Positions 1 through 9,689 of a stretch of DNA of 64,000 bases are shown one piece after another; the stretch's first letter is position 1; every line of letters starts with the position of its first letter. The position numbers and the translations under genes were made by a program. The notes beneath the pieces are model-generated. The model made no database searches. It saw only the letters and a program-made list of their open reading frames with translations, and had not been told where the DNA came from. Origin of the DNA: Sialis fuliginosa (Eukaryota > Arthropoda > Insecta > Megaloptera > Sialidae); the NCBI GenBank assembly GCA_961205875.1, contig OY540817.1:5243001-5307000 (forward strand). The letters run 5' to 3'.

Positions 1-58
1 AGTATCACAAGGGGTTCCAGATATTAGGCAAAAATCTTTGGAGGTCTGTACTCTACAC

Positions 59-114
59 CAAACTTGTCCAACCTGCGGCCCATGAGGATCTTCGGTGCGG
101 CTCGCGAGGATAAT
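59..114 (-). mobile_element. hAT-type MITE fragment, one end only
   Basis: These 56 bases match, in reverse complement, the right end of the complete hAT-type MITE at 38137-38460: the TTGTCCAACC end, then the GGTGCGG and CTCGCGAGGA blocks. The element would begin at base 59 and run rightward. I could not find the opposite end or a target duplication, so it is truncated or decayed after about base 114. Bases 1-58 show nothing recognisable. Confidence 0.6.
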
Positions 115-540
115 TAAAAAAAAACAAAAACACAAAGGTTGTTTATTATTGAATAATTTTAAATTTTCGATCAACTGCTATTGGTTAACCATTTAATGTT
201 TTTTAGAAAATATTCATCTTATATTTTTTTCGTGCTCAAATTGTACAATGACATGTAAATGAATTCTAGTTTAACAAATTAAAAAACAATATTGAGCTTA
301 TAATAACTTAAAATTATTGTATTGTCACCAAAATTGTATAAGTTTTCAAAGTTTCAAATCGACACAACAATTACAAGTGGGTGAAAAGTGAGTTGTAAGA
401 ATTGCTTACAATGTTACAGGTCAAGCTAATAAAAACGTGTTAAAAAATAAACCATTTTAGGATATCACCCTACCCATAGACATAGAGCATGGACTGTGCT
501 TTTATTTCGTTCACAAAAAGGAGATAGAGCGTATATTGGG
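115..540. other. AT-rich stretch, no gene seen
   Basis: Anonymous AT-rich DNA with no open frame worth reporting. From about 476 it carries CATAGAGCATGGACT, which matches the terminal inverted repeat of the MITE at 51938-52349, so the tandem array that follows may sit inside a member of that family. Confidence 0.5.
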
Positions 541-1904
541 TCTATGCTTGACTTTAGTTAAAAACGAGTGTGAAAAAGATAGAATATTGGTTGGGTTATA
601 TCTCTATCTTCACTTTTGTAAACCAAATTATCTACGATCATATTCTATTAATATCAGGTTTGAAGGGATAGACAGATAAACAGACAGACAGACATGGAAC
701 GAAAAGTGTTTGTTTTAACCTGAAACGTGATCAAGTAAAAATTTTGAAATCAGAGACCAAAAATTCTTCTGCTTTGCGAAACAATCACATAGCTTCTTCT
801 ATCCTTCGAATACGGCGAGAAAGTAATATTATAGTTTATATGTTATTGTATGAAAATGACACTCTCTCGATTTTTTTACATTCATAATTAACTAAAATTA
901 AAAAAAAAATTTTTTTTGATCCACTTTGTATTCTAACGTTCTTATGACGGATGTGTAGTTTATATTTTTACTATTAGGTCTATGCTTGACTTTAGTAAAA
1001 AACGAGTTTAGAAAAGATAGAGTATTGGTTGGGTTATATCTCTATCTTAACTTTTGTGAACTAAATTATCTATGATCATATTCTATTAAGATCATTTCAG
1101 TGCTTTATGAGTAATGCGTGTGACAAGGATTCAAGGGATAGACAGATAAACAGACAGACAGACATGGAACGAAAAGTGTTTGTTTTAACCTGAAACGTGA
1201 TCAAGTGAAAATTTTGAAATCAGAGATCAAAATTTCTTCTGCTTTGCGAAACAATCACATAGCTTCTTCTATCCTTCGAATACGGCGAGAAAGTAATATT
1301 ATAGTTTATATGTTATTGTATGAAAATGACACACTCTCGAATTTTTTACATTCATAATTAACTAAAATTTAAAAAAAAATAATTTTGAACCACTTTGTAT
1401 TCTAACGTTCTTAAGACGGATGTGTAGTTTATATTTTTACTATTAGGTCTATGCTTGACTTTAGTAAAAAACGAGTTTAAAAAAGATAGAGTATTGGTTG
1501 GGTTATATCTCTATCTTCACTTTTGTGAACTAAATTATCTATGATCATATTCTATTAAAATCATTTCAGTGCTATATGTGTAATGCGTGTGACAAGGATT
1601 CAAGGGATAGGTAGATAAACACACAGATAGACATGGAACGAAAAGTGTTTGTTTTAACCTGAAACGTGATCAAGTGAAAATTTTGAAATCAGAGAATAAA
1701 ATTTCTTCTGCTTTGCGAAACAATCACATAGCTTCTACTATCCTTCGAATACGACGAGAAAGTAATATTATAGTTTATATGTTATTGTATGAAAATGACA
1801 CTCTCTCGATTTTTTTACATTCATAATTAACTAAAATAAAAAAAAAGAATTTTCATCCACTTTGTATTCTAACGTTCTTAAGACGGATGTGTAGTTTATT
1901 TTTT
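541..1904. repeat. Tandem array, three copies of a ~0.44-0.47 kb unit
   Basis: The unit starting TCTATGCTTGACTTTAG begins at 541, 979 and 1448. Each copy contains the TTGGTTGGGTTATATCTC block, a short CAGACAGACAGACATGG tract, the ACGAAAAGTGTTTG block and the GGCGAGAAAGTAATATT block in the same order. Copy 1 is shorter because it lacks about 30 bases present in copies 2 and 3 (around 1097-1130 in copy 2). Related single sequence occurs reversed at about 49560-49660, and a short part recurs at about 52250-52300. The copies are very similar to each other, so the duplication looks fairly recent. No coding potential was seen. Confidence 0.9.
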
Positions 1905-2667
1905 CACCCACTTCCTCAAGGGCTGAGTCTATCCAGGGCGGATGTATGGGGTGGCCACTGAACCGATACAAAACAATTCTTTGTTGCACTGGGTTAATGA
2001 TAACTAAATAATTATGCATCTCATTGTTCTACTGGTCAATGTGTCAAACATTTTGCTGTAGATTTACTTTTACAGTAGAACTCCTGACGGTGCTCTGGAA
2101 GCCAACTTAAATAAAAAATTGATTACCTCTGATTTTTTTGTACAGTTAAATTATTTAGTATTTAAGGAACATTTGGAGAATTATTCTAGAATTTTTTTAA
2201 CATTTTGTATTTTTTTTTGTTTTTGCTAAAATTTTTAAATTTTAAAAATAATTCTCCAAGCTTTATTAGACCAAAATAAACATTTTTTATATTTCGTACT
2301 TTTTTCTAAAGTTTATGGTTTCTGAGTAAAAAATTATTGAAAGTTCAAAATCTCGAATTATTTTGTTAGATACCTTGGAAAGCTTAGGTTGTTCAAAAAA
2401 AAGTTTTCAGTGAAAGATTCATGTTTTTTCACGTAGAATAAGATTACTAAATAATAACTATAGGTTCCTATTTAAAAAAATGATGTTGACCTTCAAATAT
2501 CCTTGAAGGCCACGTTAAAATAGCAAATAATTATTACTATTCGATAAAATTCGATAACCCCCTTACAACCAAACATTTTTTGGTTGAACAATTTTTTTCA
2601 AATATGCGATGGTTCTGAGATAATAATCTGTAACACTTAAAATACCCCACCCTGTATACCTGTCTGA
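1905..2667. other. Unassigned AT-rich stretch
   Basis: No gene recognised. A short GC-richer piece at about 1905-2010 has an open frame on the minus strand that I cannot identify and do not call. A local inverted repeat around 2170-2262 (GGAGAATTATT and its complement) and a CACCCTGTATA motif near 2647 suggest old MITE remnants. Confidence 0.4.
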
Positions 2668-3275
2668 TATATCGGGTGTTCTAGACAACCCGTCCACTAT
2701 GTTTTACGCCCAAACTATTGAAGATAAAGTTACTTTATCTTAAAAAATATATATATTTTTAAAGATAAAGTACTAATTGATATATCATTCCATTTAAAAT
2801 TTTTGAATTATCCCCAATTGAACTTTTGCATTTTTAGTATGTCGCGTATGACACTTTAAATTATCCAAATCTCAAATAATTAGACATCATTAGAAAATTC
2901 ATTATTTCTACTTTTTAAAGAAAAATAAAAATAAAATTTCATTAATATTTAACGACACTAGAGCACTTTTAATAAAACCCTAAAATTTGGGAACAAGTCG
3001 CCATATTTTCTAAACAATTGAATGTATGAAAAATTTTTTTTTACAAAAGTTTCTTACTTTTTGATGATCTTTAAAATTATCTACTTTTGGATATACCGTT
3101 CCATTTGATTTTGTTGAGAAACGGGCATGTACCCCTCAAACTACCCCCCAAGGAGGGGTTTTCCTGAAATTCTTTAGGATCGATATATATATGATAAATT
3201 TTTTATTATAAAACTCTATCCTCAATAGTTTGGGCGTAAAACATAGTGGACGGGTGATCTGGAACACCCGGTATA
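2668..3275. mobile_element. MITE with ~50-bp terminal inverted repeats
   Basis: The two ends are inverted copies of each other over about 50 bp. The left reads TATATCGGGTGTTCTAGA then CCGTCCACTATGTTTTACG and CCCAAACTATTGA. The right end gives the same order in reverse complement with a few mismatches. Length is about 608 bp and the interior is AT-rich and non-coding. Flanking TA on both sides would fit a Tc1/mariner-type origin, but with an AT-rich target this is weak evidence. The superfamily is not settled. Confidence 0.8.
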
Positions 3276-3297
3276 TTGTGTATCCATATTAATAATA

Positions 3298-4808
3298 CTA
3301 GGGGCTTTGCCCCTGGGCGCTACGCGCCCCAACCCCTTATCGCGCCACATTTGATAAAATATAAATTATTTTTTTATATTAACTTTTATCTTATCAAATT
3401 TTCATAAAATATTTCACTGTAATTGTTTTAAATGCTGATAAGTAAATAATTCTTGAATTTGGCGGGGATAATCATTTATCATTATTACCTTTCCAGTAAT
3501 ATTACAATTTTCATGTAAAAATCACCCTAACCTCAAACGTACTCGGGTCTCAGCCTTCGGCTGCGACCCTCGTTTGTTTATTTTATACTCTTATCATTAA
3601 ATTATGGTACTCTAAAAAAATTACCAATAAATCATTGCGAATATCAATTTCACATTGTTTTGCGTTGAACATTTTTGTATTGAAACATTTTCGATGTTAT
3701 TTATTATTATAATGGTTAATGCAATTTTTTATTTTTATATATTTCTGAAGTTTTTAATTTTTGTTCAATTTCGAACAAAATCAATTTTTTACGTCATGAT
3801 TAAAAAATAAAAATTTTAAATATTTTTTATGCGACGCTCCTGACTTTATTTTTTTTAAATATAAATTTTTAGATAATGTTATATCAATCTCACAATTTCT
3901 AAAAAATATTAAATCAATAAATAAACTTTTATTAGAAAATGATCATAGTAAATTTTTTTATACGCTCATGATTTATTTATTATTTTCATATTTTTCTAAA
4001 AATTTTAATTATTGAACAATTTAAAAAAAATCTAATATTTTTATTATGACACCCGCCCCTGGCTTAATTATTTTTAAATGTGAATTTTTGGATAAATTGC
4101 ATCAATATGACTACAACAAAATGATTACAAATTATATTTTTATAATTTTTTTTCCTGCCTTATTTTCTTTTTTGATACGCTCCTGATGTTATTTTCGCAT
4201 TTTCTGAATTTTCAATAATTTTAATAAAAATAATTTTTTGTATAAACGTCAAATAATATGACATCTGTCATGTGTCAAAAACCATATGACTTCGGAATTT
4301 TAAATCAGACAGAACTGACGTCATTTTCGACCAATCAAAACGTCGGATTAGAAAAAAAGCCTATGGTTTTTACCTTAAAAATTAAATTTTAACGAAAATG
4401 TTCACATCTTGCCGTAGAAAAAAAATCATAACTCAAAAACCTTTCATAGCTAAGAAATGAAACCTACACAGTTAACTGGAGGAAGGATGAAGCTACATAA
4501 CAAAAAAAAAATGACGTAAATCGGTTCTGTGAATCGTGATTCCATAAAGCTAAAGTGCCTGAACAGACATATATATATGCTTAAACCATGACTCAGCATA
4601 TTTTCAGTAAAATTTGTATGTACTTTTTCGAAATAAAATCACAACTCAGAGATCTTTCATAGCTAAGAAATGAAATCTAGCCTATTGACTGGATAATGAA
4701 TGAAGCTACATAACAAAAAAAAAATGACGCAAATCGGTTCAGCAAGAGTCGAGTCTATAAAGCCACAGTTTGGTGCGGATATATATATATATATATATAT
4801 ATTGCACG
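3298..4808 (-). mobile_element. Helitron-like non-autonomous element (minus orientation)
   Basis: Read on the minus strand, the left edge ends in a compact hairpin (GGGGCAAAGCCCC) directly followed by CTAG and then T, the arrangement expected of a Helitron 3' end. A second small hairpin (GGGCG-CTA-CGCCC) and a third around 3541-3572 follow inward. The body is AT-rich. Near its far end a degenerate tandem duplication is visible: the block TTTCATAGCTAAGAAATGAA followed by GAAGCTACATAACAAAAAA occurs near 4444 and again near 4660. The 5' boundary is not clear and runs into a TA microsatellite at about 4779-4802. No rep/helicase coding was seen. Confidence 0.5.
4779..4802. repeat. (TA)n microsatellite
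   Basis: An uninterrupted TA dinucleotide run of about 24 bp lying between two Helitron-like pieces. Confidence 0.9.
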
Positions 4809-4810
4809 TT

Positions 4811-5025
4811 TATATTATAGTGTAGATAGATAAATGCGAAAGTTTCTCTGTCTATCTGTTTATCACCTTTTCACAACTAAACCGCTGAACCGATCTTGAA
4901 GAAATTTGGCAGGAAGATAGCTTGTATCCTGAGGAAGGACAAAGGTTACTTTTTATTCCGAAAAATTGATTAGATAAAAAAAAAATACAAAATTCCACGC
5001 CGACGAAGTCGCAGGTAACAGCTAT
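4811..5025 (+). mobile_element. Lepidopteran Helitron-like non-autonomous element, copy a
   Basis: The order of blocks is the typical one for this class: a 5' ATTATA...AAATGCGAAAG start, a TCTGTCTATCTGT tract, CTAAACCGCTGAACCGATC, AAATTTGGCAGGAAGATAG, TTAGATAAAAAAA, and a 3' end CCGACGAAGTCGCAGGTAAC followed by AGCTA. The 3' CG-rich inverted pair next to the CTAG-like end is the Helitron signature. I know this as an abundant lepidopteran class of the Lep1 type. There is no coding capacity. Other copies in the window are at 7847, 8360, 14312, 19699, 26030 and 40085. Confidence 0.8.
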
Positions 5026-5889
5026 ATGAATATTTGTATCGAGTTAAAACGCATTACATTTATTTATTTATTTATTTATTCGAAGGTCATGTTGGTTTTT
5101 TTATAATTAGTAAAAGATTTGTGATAATATTAATTGCTATTTCATTCAATTACTGCTTCCATTGAAGTGTTTTTTACTCGTCTAATCATTTCCTGTAGAT
5201 CTTGAATGGAAACAAAAATAAATTACTGATTCACATATATGTGTTTATATATTTCGTCATCTCTTTATAATGTAAAATTTACTAACATAAATTATTATTC
5301 AGAGACTTATTGTTTTGGGTTTTTATCTTATATGTTATGTATAATATCAATTGTAATTTGGTAAATTTAAATTAATACTTTTTTAAAGGTTTCTTTATAA
5401 ATTTCTTAATAAATGTGCTTAAATATTTCAATTTTTAAACGAATGCTGCTTACAAATAAATTTTCAGATTTTATAAAGTAGTTGCAACGTTTTTACAAAA
5501 ATAAAGCCGCCCCTGCGCCAAACGCTAATGAAACTAGATGACTGACGGCAGACTATATCTCTACACCACAAATAGGTCTGGAGTACTCACTGAGATAAAT
5601 ATTTTCCCCAAAAATAATTCAGATCAGTACATTTTTACAGTAGTTATCGTGAACGAAAAAAAATTCTACATCCAGATACACAAACACACGCACAGCCGCC
5701 ATGCGGAAATTAACTTTTCTTTAAGTTTTGATGTTAGTACAATTAAAATCTGTTATTATCTCGGACACGATTTTTTGATGGTATTACAATACTTCCATTT
5801 CTTTCAGAACATGGAAGTAAAAAGGTCTTCATTTACATGTCAGGGTTTACAAAAACTACAATTTGGTCACCTTATGGCCAAGCCATGTT
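5026..5889. other. Unassigned stretch, no convincing gene
   Basis: AT-rich with a short TTTA tandem run at about 5058-5078. An open frame of 136 codons (5538-5948) runs through the right half but has no recognisable domain and no homopolymer-free coding look, and it ends inside the GC-rich island. I do not call it a gene. Confidence 0.4.
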
Positions 5890-6195
5890 ATTTTTGTATT
5901 TTCGATATGACGCAACGCACGCGTGCTAACTTACTGATGACTGTGTGACGTCACATCGTCACGGCGGTCAATCGGAGCATGGTGCAGTGTGGAGGTTGTG
6001 GGGCATTATCGGCTGCACCCTTGACGGAGCACACATGTACACACACAGTCGGATATGTACACAACGCTACGTCATCACTAGAGGCGCCTGCGAGCCCCAC
6101 GGATGGCCGGCAGAGCCCGTAGCGAGACGCCGATCGGCCGATTGGAAAACTACACAGAGCCGGGTCGTGGGAATATGTGACAAACTCAATTATTA
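5890..6195. other. GC-rich island, possible regulatory or exon DNA
   Basis: A sharp rise in GC and CpG relative to the AT-rich surroundings, containing GTGACGTCAC at about 5947 (a CRE-like palindrome) and many GCCGGC/CGATCGG words. Both strands carry open frames of more than 100 codons here, which is what high GC alone would give. None is recognisable. A TA-flanked MITE starts only about a dozen bases to the right. Confidence 0.45.
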
Positions 6196-6206
6196 TCTTC
6201 TGTATA

Positions 6207-6746
6207 AGGTACTGGCACCAGTTATGGCCGCTATAAGTGTAAGGTTTACTGTTTTTGTGATTGACGGGCTTCTTTTTTGCAATTCTCATGAACTCATGTT
6301 ACTAATAAAACAAGTAACACTTTATTAAATCAATTTAATTACCAAAGTCCGCAAATATAGTTTGTTTTTTAAATTATAGCCTTTGGCAAAGGTAAAACCA
6401 GTAATGAGTATGCAGTGATGGACACTTGCTAATGATTACAAAATGATAAGTACTACGACACAAAAGATATAAAAGAAAGAATTGTCTTTGAAACAATGTA
6501 AAGCAGTTGCTATGATAATATAATAATTAATAAATAAATTATACTAATAATTAATTAGTTTAAAGTGTCCACCATTTTGACACCTATAGATCTATTGTCA
6601 TCAAATTACGCTGTAAGACAGTTAAATGTATGTAGATTAATATTCAGAAATGGTAGTAATCAAATATCAACAAATATTTTAATTCAGTACATTTAATTTA
6701 AAAATAGCCATTACTGGGGTCATATCCAAGATTGATACCAGTACCT
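6207..6746 (+). mobile_element. MITE family 1, full-length copy (TA-flanked)
   Basis: The left end AGGTACTGGCACCAG and the right end, whose complement is AGGTACTGGTATCAA, form a terminal inverted repeat, with TA on each side (6205-6206 and 6747-6748). Length is 540 bp, non-coding, with a characteristic block AATGATTACAAAATGATAAG and, near the left, TTTACTGTTTTTGTGATTG. Four more copies occur in the window: 31575-32766 and 54187-55207 (both reversed and carrying insertions), 38485-38995 and 59877-60386. The TA duplication suggests mobilisation by a Tc1/mariner-type transposase. Confidence 0.85.
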
Positions 6747-6972
6747 TATTTATTTATTTGACTTTTAGACTCTAGTCGGAGTGTTTCAGAATTTAAAAAA
6801 AAATAAATCCTACGGGCATATTTGAATAGTTTCAATTCCCAAACTGTGTAAATTATCTACAGAATGTTCTATAAGTTAAGACACATTACATAATAATCTG
6901 TTTAAAGTGACCGTCGATGTGCCTGTAACAGGAAATTAAAATTAATTACGATCAATATTTTTACTCTAGTAC

Positions 6973-7330
6973 AGCGGTTCTTAAACTTATATGGTCTAGG
7001 GACTCCCTTTTGAACAATTATTTTTCAGGGAGCCCTGCAAGGGTTATTTTAAGAATATTTTACAACCTTATTATTTTGCTCCATACTTACAATTTTTGCT
7101 TTTCAACTGCAATGACTTGTTTTGCTCTACATTTTTTGCATTACACAAATTAGATTTTACAACTGCAGAAATAAGCTACAACTACACACTAAAATAACCC
7201 CCCCTGACAGAAAAACAAAGAAGGTCGTTAGATAGTAATTAAACATTGGTAAATAGAAATGTAAAAGTACTTTAATTTATGCCTAACATGTTTCATGGAC
7301 TCCTGGGGATCCACGGACCCTAGTCCGCTG
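6973..7330. mobile_element. hAT MITE with perfect 8-bp target duplication
   Basis: The element begins CAGCGGTTCTTAAAC and ends CCCTAGTCCGCTG, giving a short CAGCGG terminal inverted repeat. It is flanked on both sides by the identical octamer CTCTAGTA (6965-6972 and 7331-7338), the diagnostic hAT duplication. Subterminal GGTCTAGGGACTCCC and the GGACTCCTGGGGATCC region extend the end similarity. It is 358 bp, with no coding capacity. Confidence 0.92.
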
Positions 7331-7846
7331 CTCTAGTACCTTACAATTATAGAATCAGAAGAGTAATAATTAAGTATTAAAATAATAATGTAGTCAAAAT
7401 TTTCATGAAGGTGAACAGTAACAGTAGGTAATTTGCTGTATTTATACCCCCCCCCCCTCTTTCTTCCCCCAAAAATATTAAATAAATAGTAAGTAGTAAT
7501 ATAATAAAAAAATTGAAATATATTTGAAATATAACAAAAGACGATTAATTTTGAATTGAGTCCGGCCCTGTGTAGGACTATTCGTCGGTCGCATGTAATG
7601 GACACAAACACACGGACCTGCCCCAACGCATCGGGCATTGATTCCGCCGATTTTCCAATGGATTGTTTTTCATACATTGATGCTCCCGCATATTTCCATC
7701 ATCATGGTCCTTGAGCAGCCATTTTTGTTTATCTGATGCACCTCGTGCGTTTATTCGCTACTTTAGTTTCTTGAATGAAACCTAACACATTCTATGTTAT
7801 GCTTTTTACGGATATACTCTCTGGTTTCATTTTTTTTTATCCCAAA

Positions 7847-8026
7847 CTAGCTTTTACCCGCGACTTCGTTCGCGTGGTATTAGTATTTTTTTAATCTAAT
7901 TAATTTTTCGGGATACAAAGTAGCCTATGTCCTTCTTCAGGATGTAAGTTATGTCCCTGACAAATTTCATCAAGATCGGTTCAGCGGTTTAGCCGTGAAA
8001 AAGTAACAAATAGACAGACAGAGTTA
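7847..8026 (-). mobile_element. Helitron-like element, copy b, 3' part (split)
   Basis: On the minus strand this ends in a CG-rich inverted pair (CACGCGAACGAAGTCGCGGG) followed by CTAG, the Helitron 3' end. The body carries the family blocks GTAGCCTATGTCCTTC, AAATTTCATCAAGATCGG and CAGCGGTTTAGCCGTG, and a TAGACAGACAG tract. The copy is interrupted at 8024-8026 by the Harbinger element. Its remaining 5' end (TTTTCGCATTTATAATATT) resumes at 9663 and ends about 9689. Confidence 0.85.
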
Positions 8027-8144
8027 GGCGGGCCGCACACAGAGGAAATTTTTTTTTATGAAACCAATTTCGTGAAACTTAGTTTGTGAAACGTGTTTCA
8101 TATTTACCGCACACAAATAATAAAACTAGAAATTAGTTTCAACA

Positions 8145-8234
8145 ATGTCGTCCGACGAAGAGGAAGTGCTAATGCTATATTGATGGCTCCGAAAAAAAAG
8201 GAAACATAGGTTCTGGGTTCATTTATTTCGCTAA
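8145..8234 (+). pseudogene. Harbinger transposase N-terminal remnant
   Basis: A start codon at 8145 opens an acidic run (M-S-S-D-E-E-E), and an in-frame TGA follows after twelve codons (8181-8183). The frame then continues with a basic run and F-W-V-H before stopping again. An acidic start, then leucine/arginine-rich helix, then FWVHP is the usual opening of Harbinger-type transposases, from family knowledge. Only about 30 codons remain: the catalytic DDE domain and the Myb-like partner gene are absent. It lies inside a TTA-flanked Harbinger element, which supports the identity. Confidence 0.7.
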
Positions 8235-8529
8235 AGATTACTGTTTTGCAGGTCATAAGTCCATGTAAACAGAACCCAATCATTTTTAATTAAGAACTTG
8301 CACTGAATACTCTACTACCAAGGTCTATTATTTATATCAATTTTTTATTTTATTTAACACTAGCTGCTACCCGCGGCTTCGCTCGCATGGATTTCGAAAT
8401 TCCCATCCTCATAATATTTTCTCCACCAGATAAAATGAAACTAATTACAACCATTCATAAAATATGTAAAAGTGTGTGAAATATAATTTTTTTCTATATT
8501 TTGGTTTTCATTCATTACGCAAACTCGTA

Positions 8530-9012
8530 AATATCTATATTTTACAAATATTCAAATGTGAATTTTATTAAACATACCCTCATAATAAGATCGATCCTGC
8601 ATGTAAAAAATAAATGTGAGAAAACTGAATTGTAGTGAAATTTTAAACTTAGCTCATTGAGTTTAACTGTTGAAATTAATAAACATTAATTATATATTGT
8701 TCACCCAAAGGATTTTTTTATTTTCATAATCCATATCCACTATAGTATTATGTTGATATTAGAACTGTCACTTTGCACGCATCAAAACAATCTACAAAAT
8801 CAAGTATCGTGTGAAATCAACACACATTGAAACCATGACAGCAATCCAGCGCCAAAACACGTTTGAAAACCAGTATTGAATCTAGCAAACAAATCAATGA
8901 TCTAAGTTTAAAATTTCACTACAATTCAGTTTTCTCACATTTATTTTTTACATTCAGGATCGATCTTATAAGGTATGTTTAATAAAACTCACATTTGAAT
9001 ATTTGTAAAATG
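8530..9012. mobile_element. Foldback (inverted repeat, ~110-bp arms)
   Basis: The left arm at about 8530-8655 and right arm at about 8900-9012 are reverse complements, sharing for example AAATGTGAGAAAACTGAATT, TAGTGAAATTTTAAACTTAG and AAATATTCAAATGTGA with few differences. The spacer is about 245 bp. This is part of the DNA inserted in Helitron copy c. The exact element ends are not clear because no target duplication could be assigned. Confidence 0.75.
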
Positions 9013-9317
9013 GACATAATTATTTCTTATGATTTGTACGAACAGCTGTTACAAAAGTATACGCTATGACGCCATGTTTGTTTATGACGTTTATGCTCAC
9101 GTGACATTATAATATTTTCTGATTGGTTCTTGCTCAAATCTAGCAGCAAATCCAGCACGAAAAATAGCCCCGGTTCTAATTCTGAAATCTAGTATGATAG
9201 CGCGCAGCGTAGCAAGCAGTGGCGTCATTTCTATCACTGAAACAAGCCCGGTTGCCAGCACAGCAACCAGCAAGCAAACCAGCAGCAAATCTAGCGTCGT
9301 GTGCGGCGGGCTTTAGG
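9013..9317. mobile_element. Harbinger-like end fragment and unassigned GC-richer DNA
   Basis: GC-richer sequence ending GTGTGCGGCGGGC next to TTTA, which resembles a Harbinger end facing right. No matching left end was found nearby, so the element is incomplete. AGCAGCAAATC/CCAGCA words repeat within it (around 9140-9160 and 9270-9295). The short overlapping open frames here on both strands are not convincing. Confidence 0.35.
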
Positions 9318-9662
9318 AGTTGTTTTTTCGGGATTCGAAGTAGCCTATGTCCTTTCTCAGAGTGCATGCTATCTCCCTGTCAAATTTCATCAAGATCGGT
9401 TTAGCGGTTTAGCCGTGATAAGGTAACAAACAGACAGGCAAAGAGACAGAGAGACAGACAAACACACTTTCGCATTTATAATATTAGTATGGATTATATT
9501 GATAAATTATAATAATGATTGAACTTGGAACTTCCATGAAACTACGTGAAATTTAAGTTTCGTGAAACTCAGTGTGCTATATCTGATTGTTTTTCAATTT
9601 AATAGTTTCAAGTTTCACGAAACTAGTTTCATAAAAAAAGTTTCTTTTGTGTGCGGCTCGCC

Positions 9663-9689
9663 TTATTTTCGCATTTATAATATTAGTAT
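9663..9689 (-). mobile_element. Helitron-like element, copy b, 5' end (split)
   Basis: TTA then TTTTCGCATTTATAATATT is the missing 5' end of the copy that begins at 7847. It lies immediately outside the right end of the Harbinger element, so the two pieces were contiguous before the Harbinger insertion. Confidence 0.85.

Larger units (their letters stand above)
8360..9490 (-). mobile_element. Helitron-like element, copy c, with internal insertion
   Basis: The 3' part (minus strand, CTAG at 8360 preceded by the GCGAGCGAAGCCGCGGG pair) is at 8360-8398. The rest of the family sequence (TTTTTTCGGGATTCGAAGTAG, GATCGGTTTAGCGG, a long GACAGAGAGACAGACAAAC tract, CGCATTTATAATATTAGTA) resumes at about 9318-9490. 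The roughly 0.9 kb between is foreign. The copy lies wholly within the Harbinger element. Confidence 0.75.
8027..9662. mobile_element. PIF/Harbinger element, decayed, TTA-flanked
   Basis: The ends are inverted copies: the left reads GGCGGGCCGCACACAGAGG then TTATGAAACCAATTTCGTG, and the complement of the right end reads GGCGAGCCGCACACAAAAG then TTATGAAACTAGTTTCGTG. TTA lies directly outside both ends (8024-8026 and 9663-9665), the Harbinger target duplication. The left part keeps the beginning of the transposase (8145-8234). The middle is occupied by Helitron copy c and further insertions (8360-9490), so the original element was only a few hundred bases of what remains. It is itself inserted in Helitron copy b. 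Confidence 0.9.

Noticed and set aside
5538..6328. Two overlapping open frames of 136 and 127 codons
   Set aside because: No domain or composition I recognise. The second spans a GC island and a MITE end, so it cannot be a conserved gene as read.
9097..9404. Three overlapping Ala-rich frames
   Set aside because: They come from AGCAAACCAGCAGC-type repeats within an inserted element and continue into Helitron sequence.
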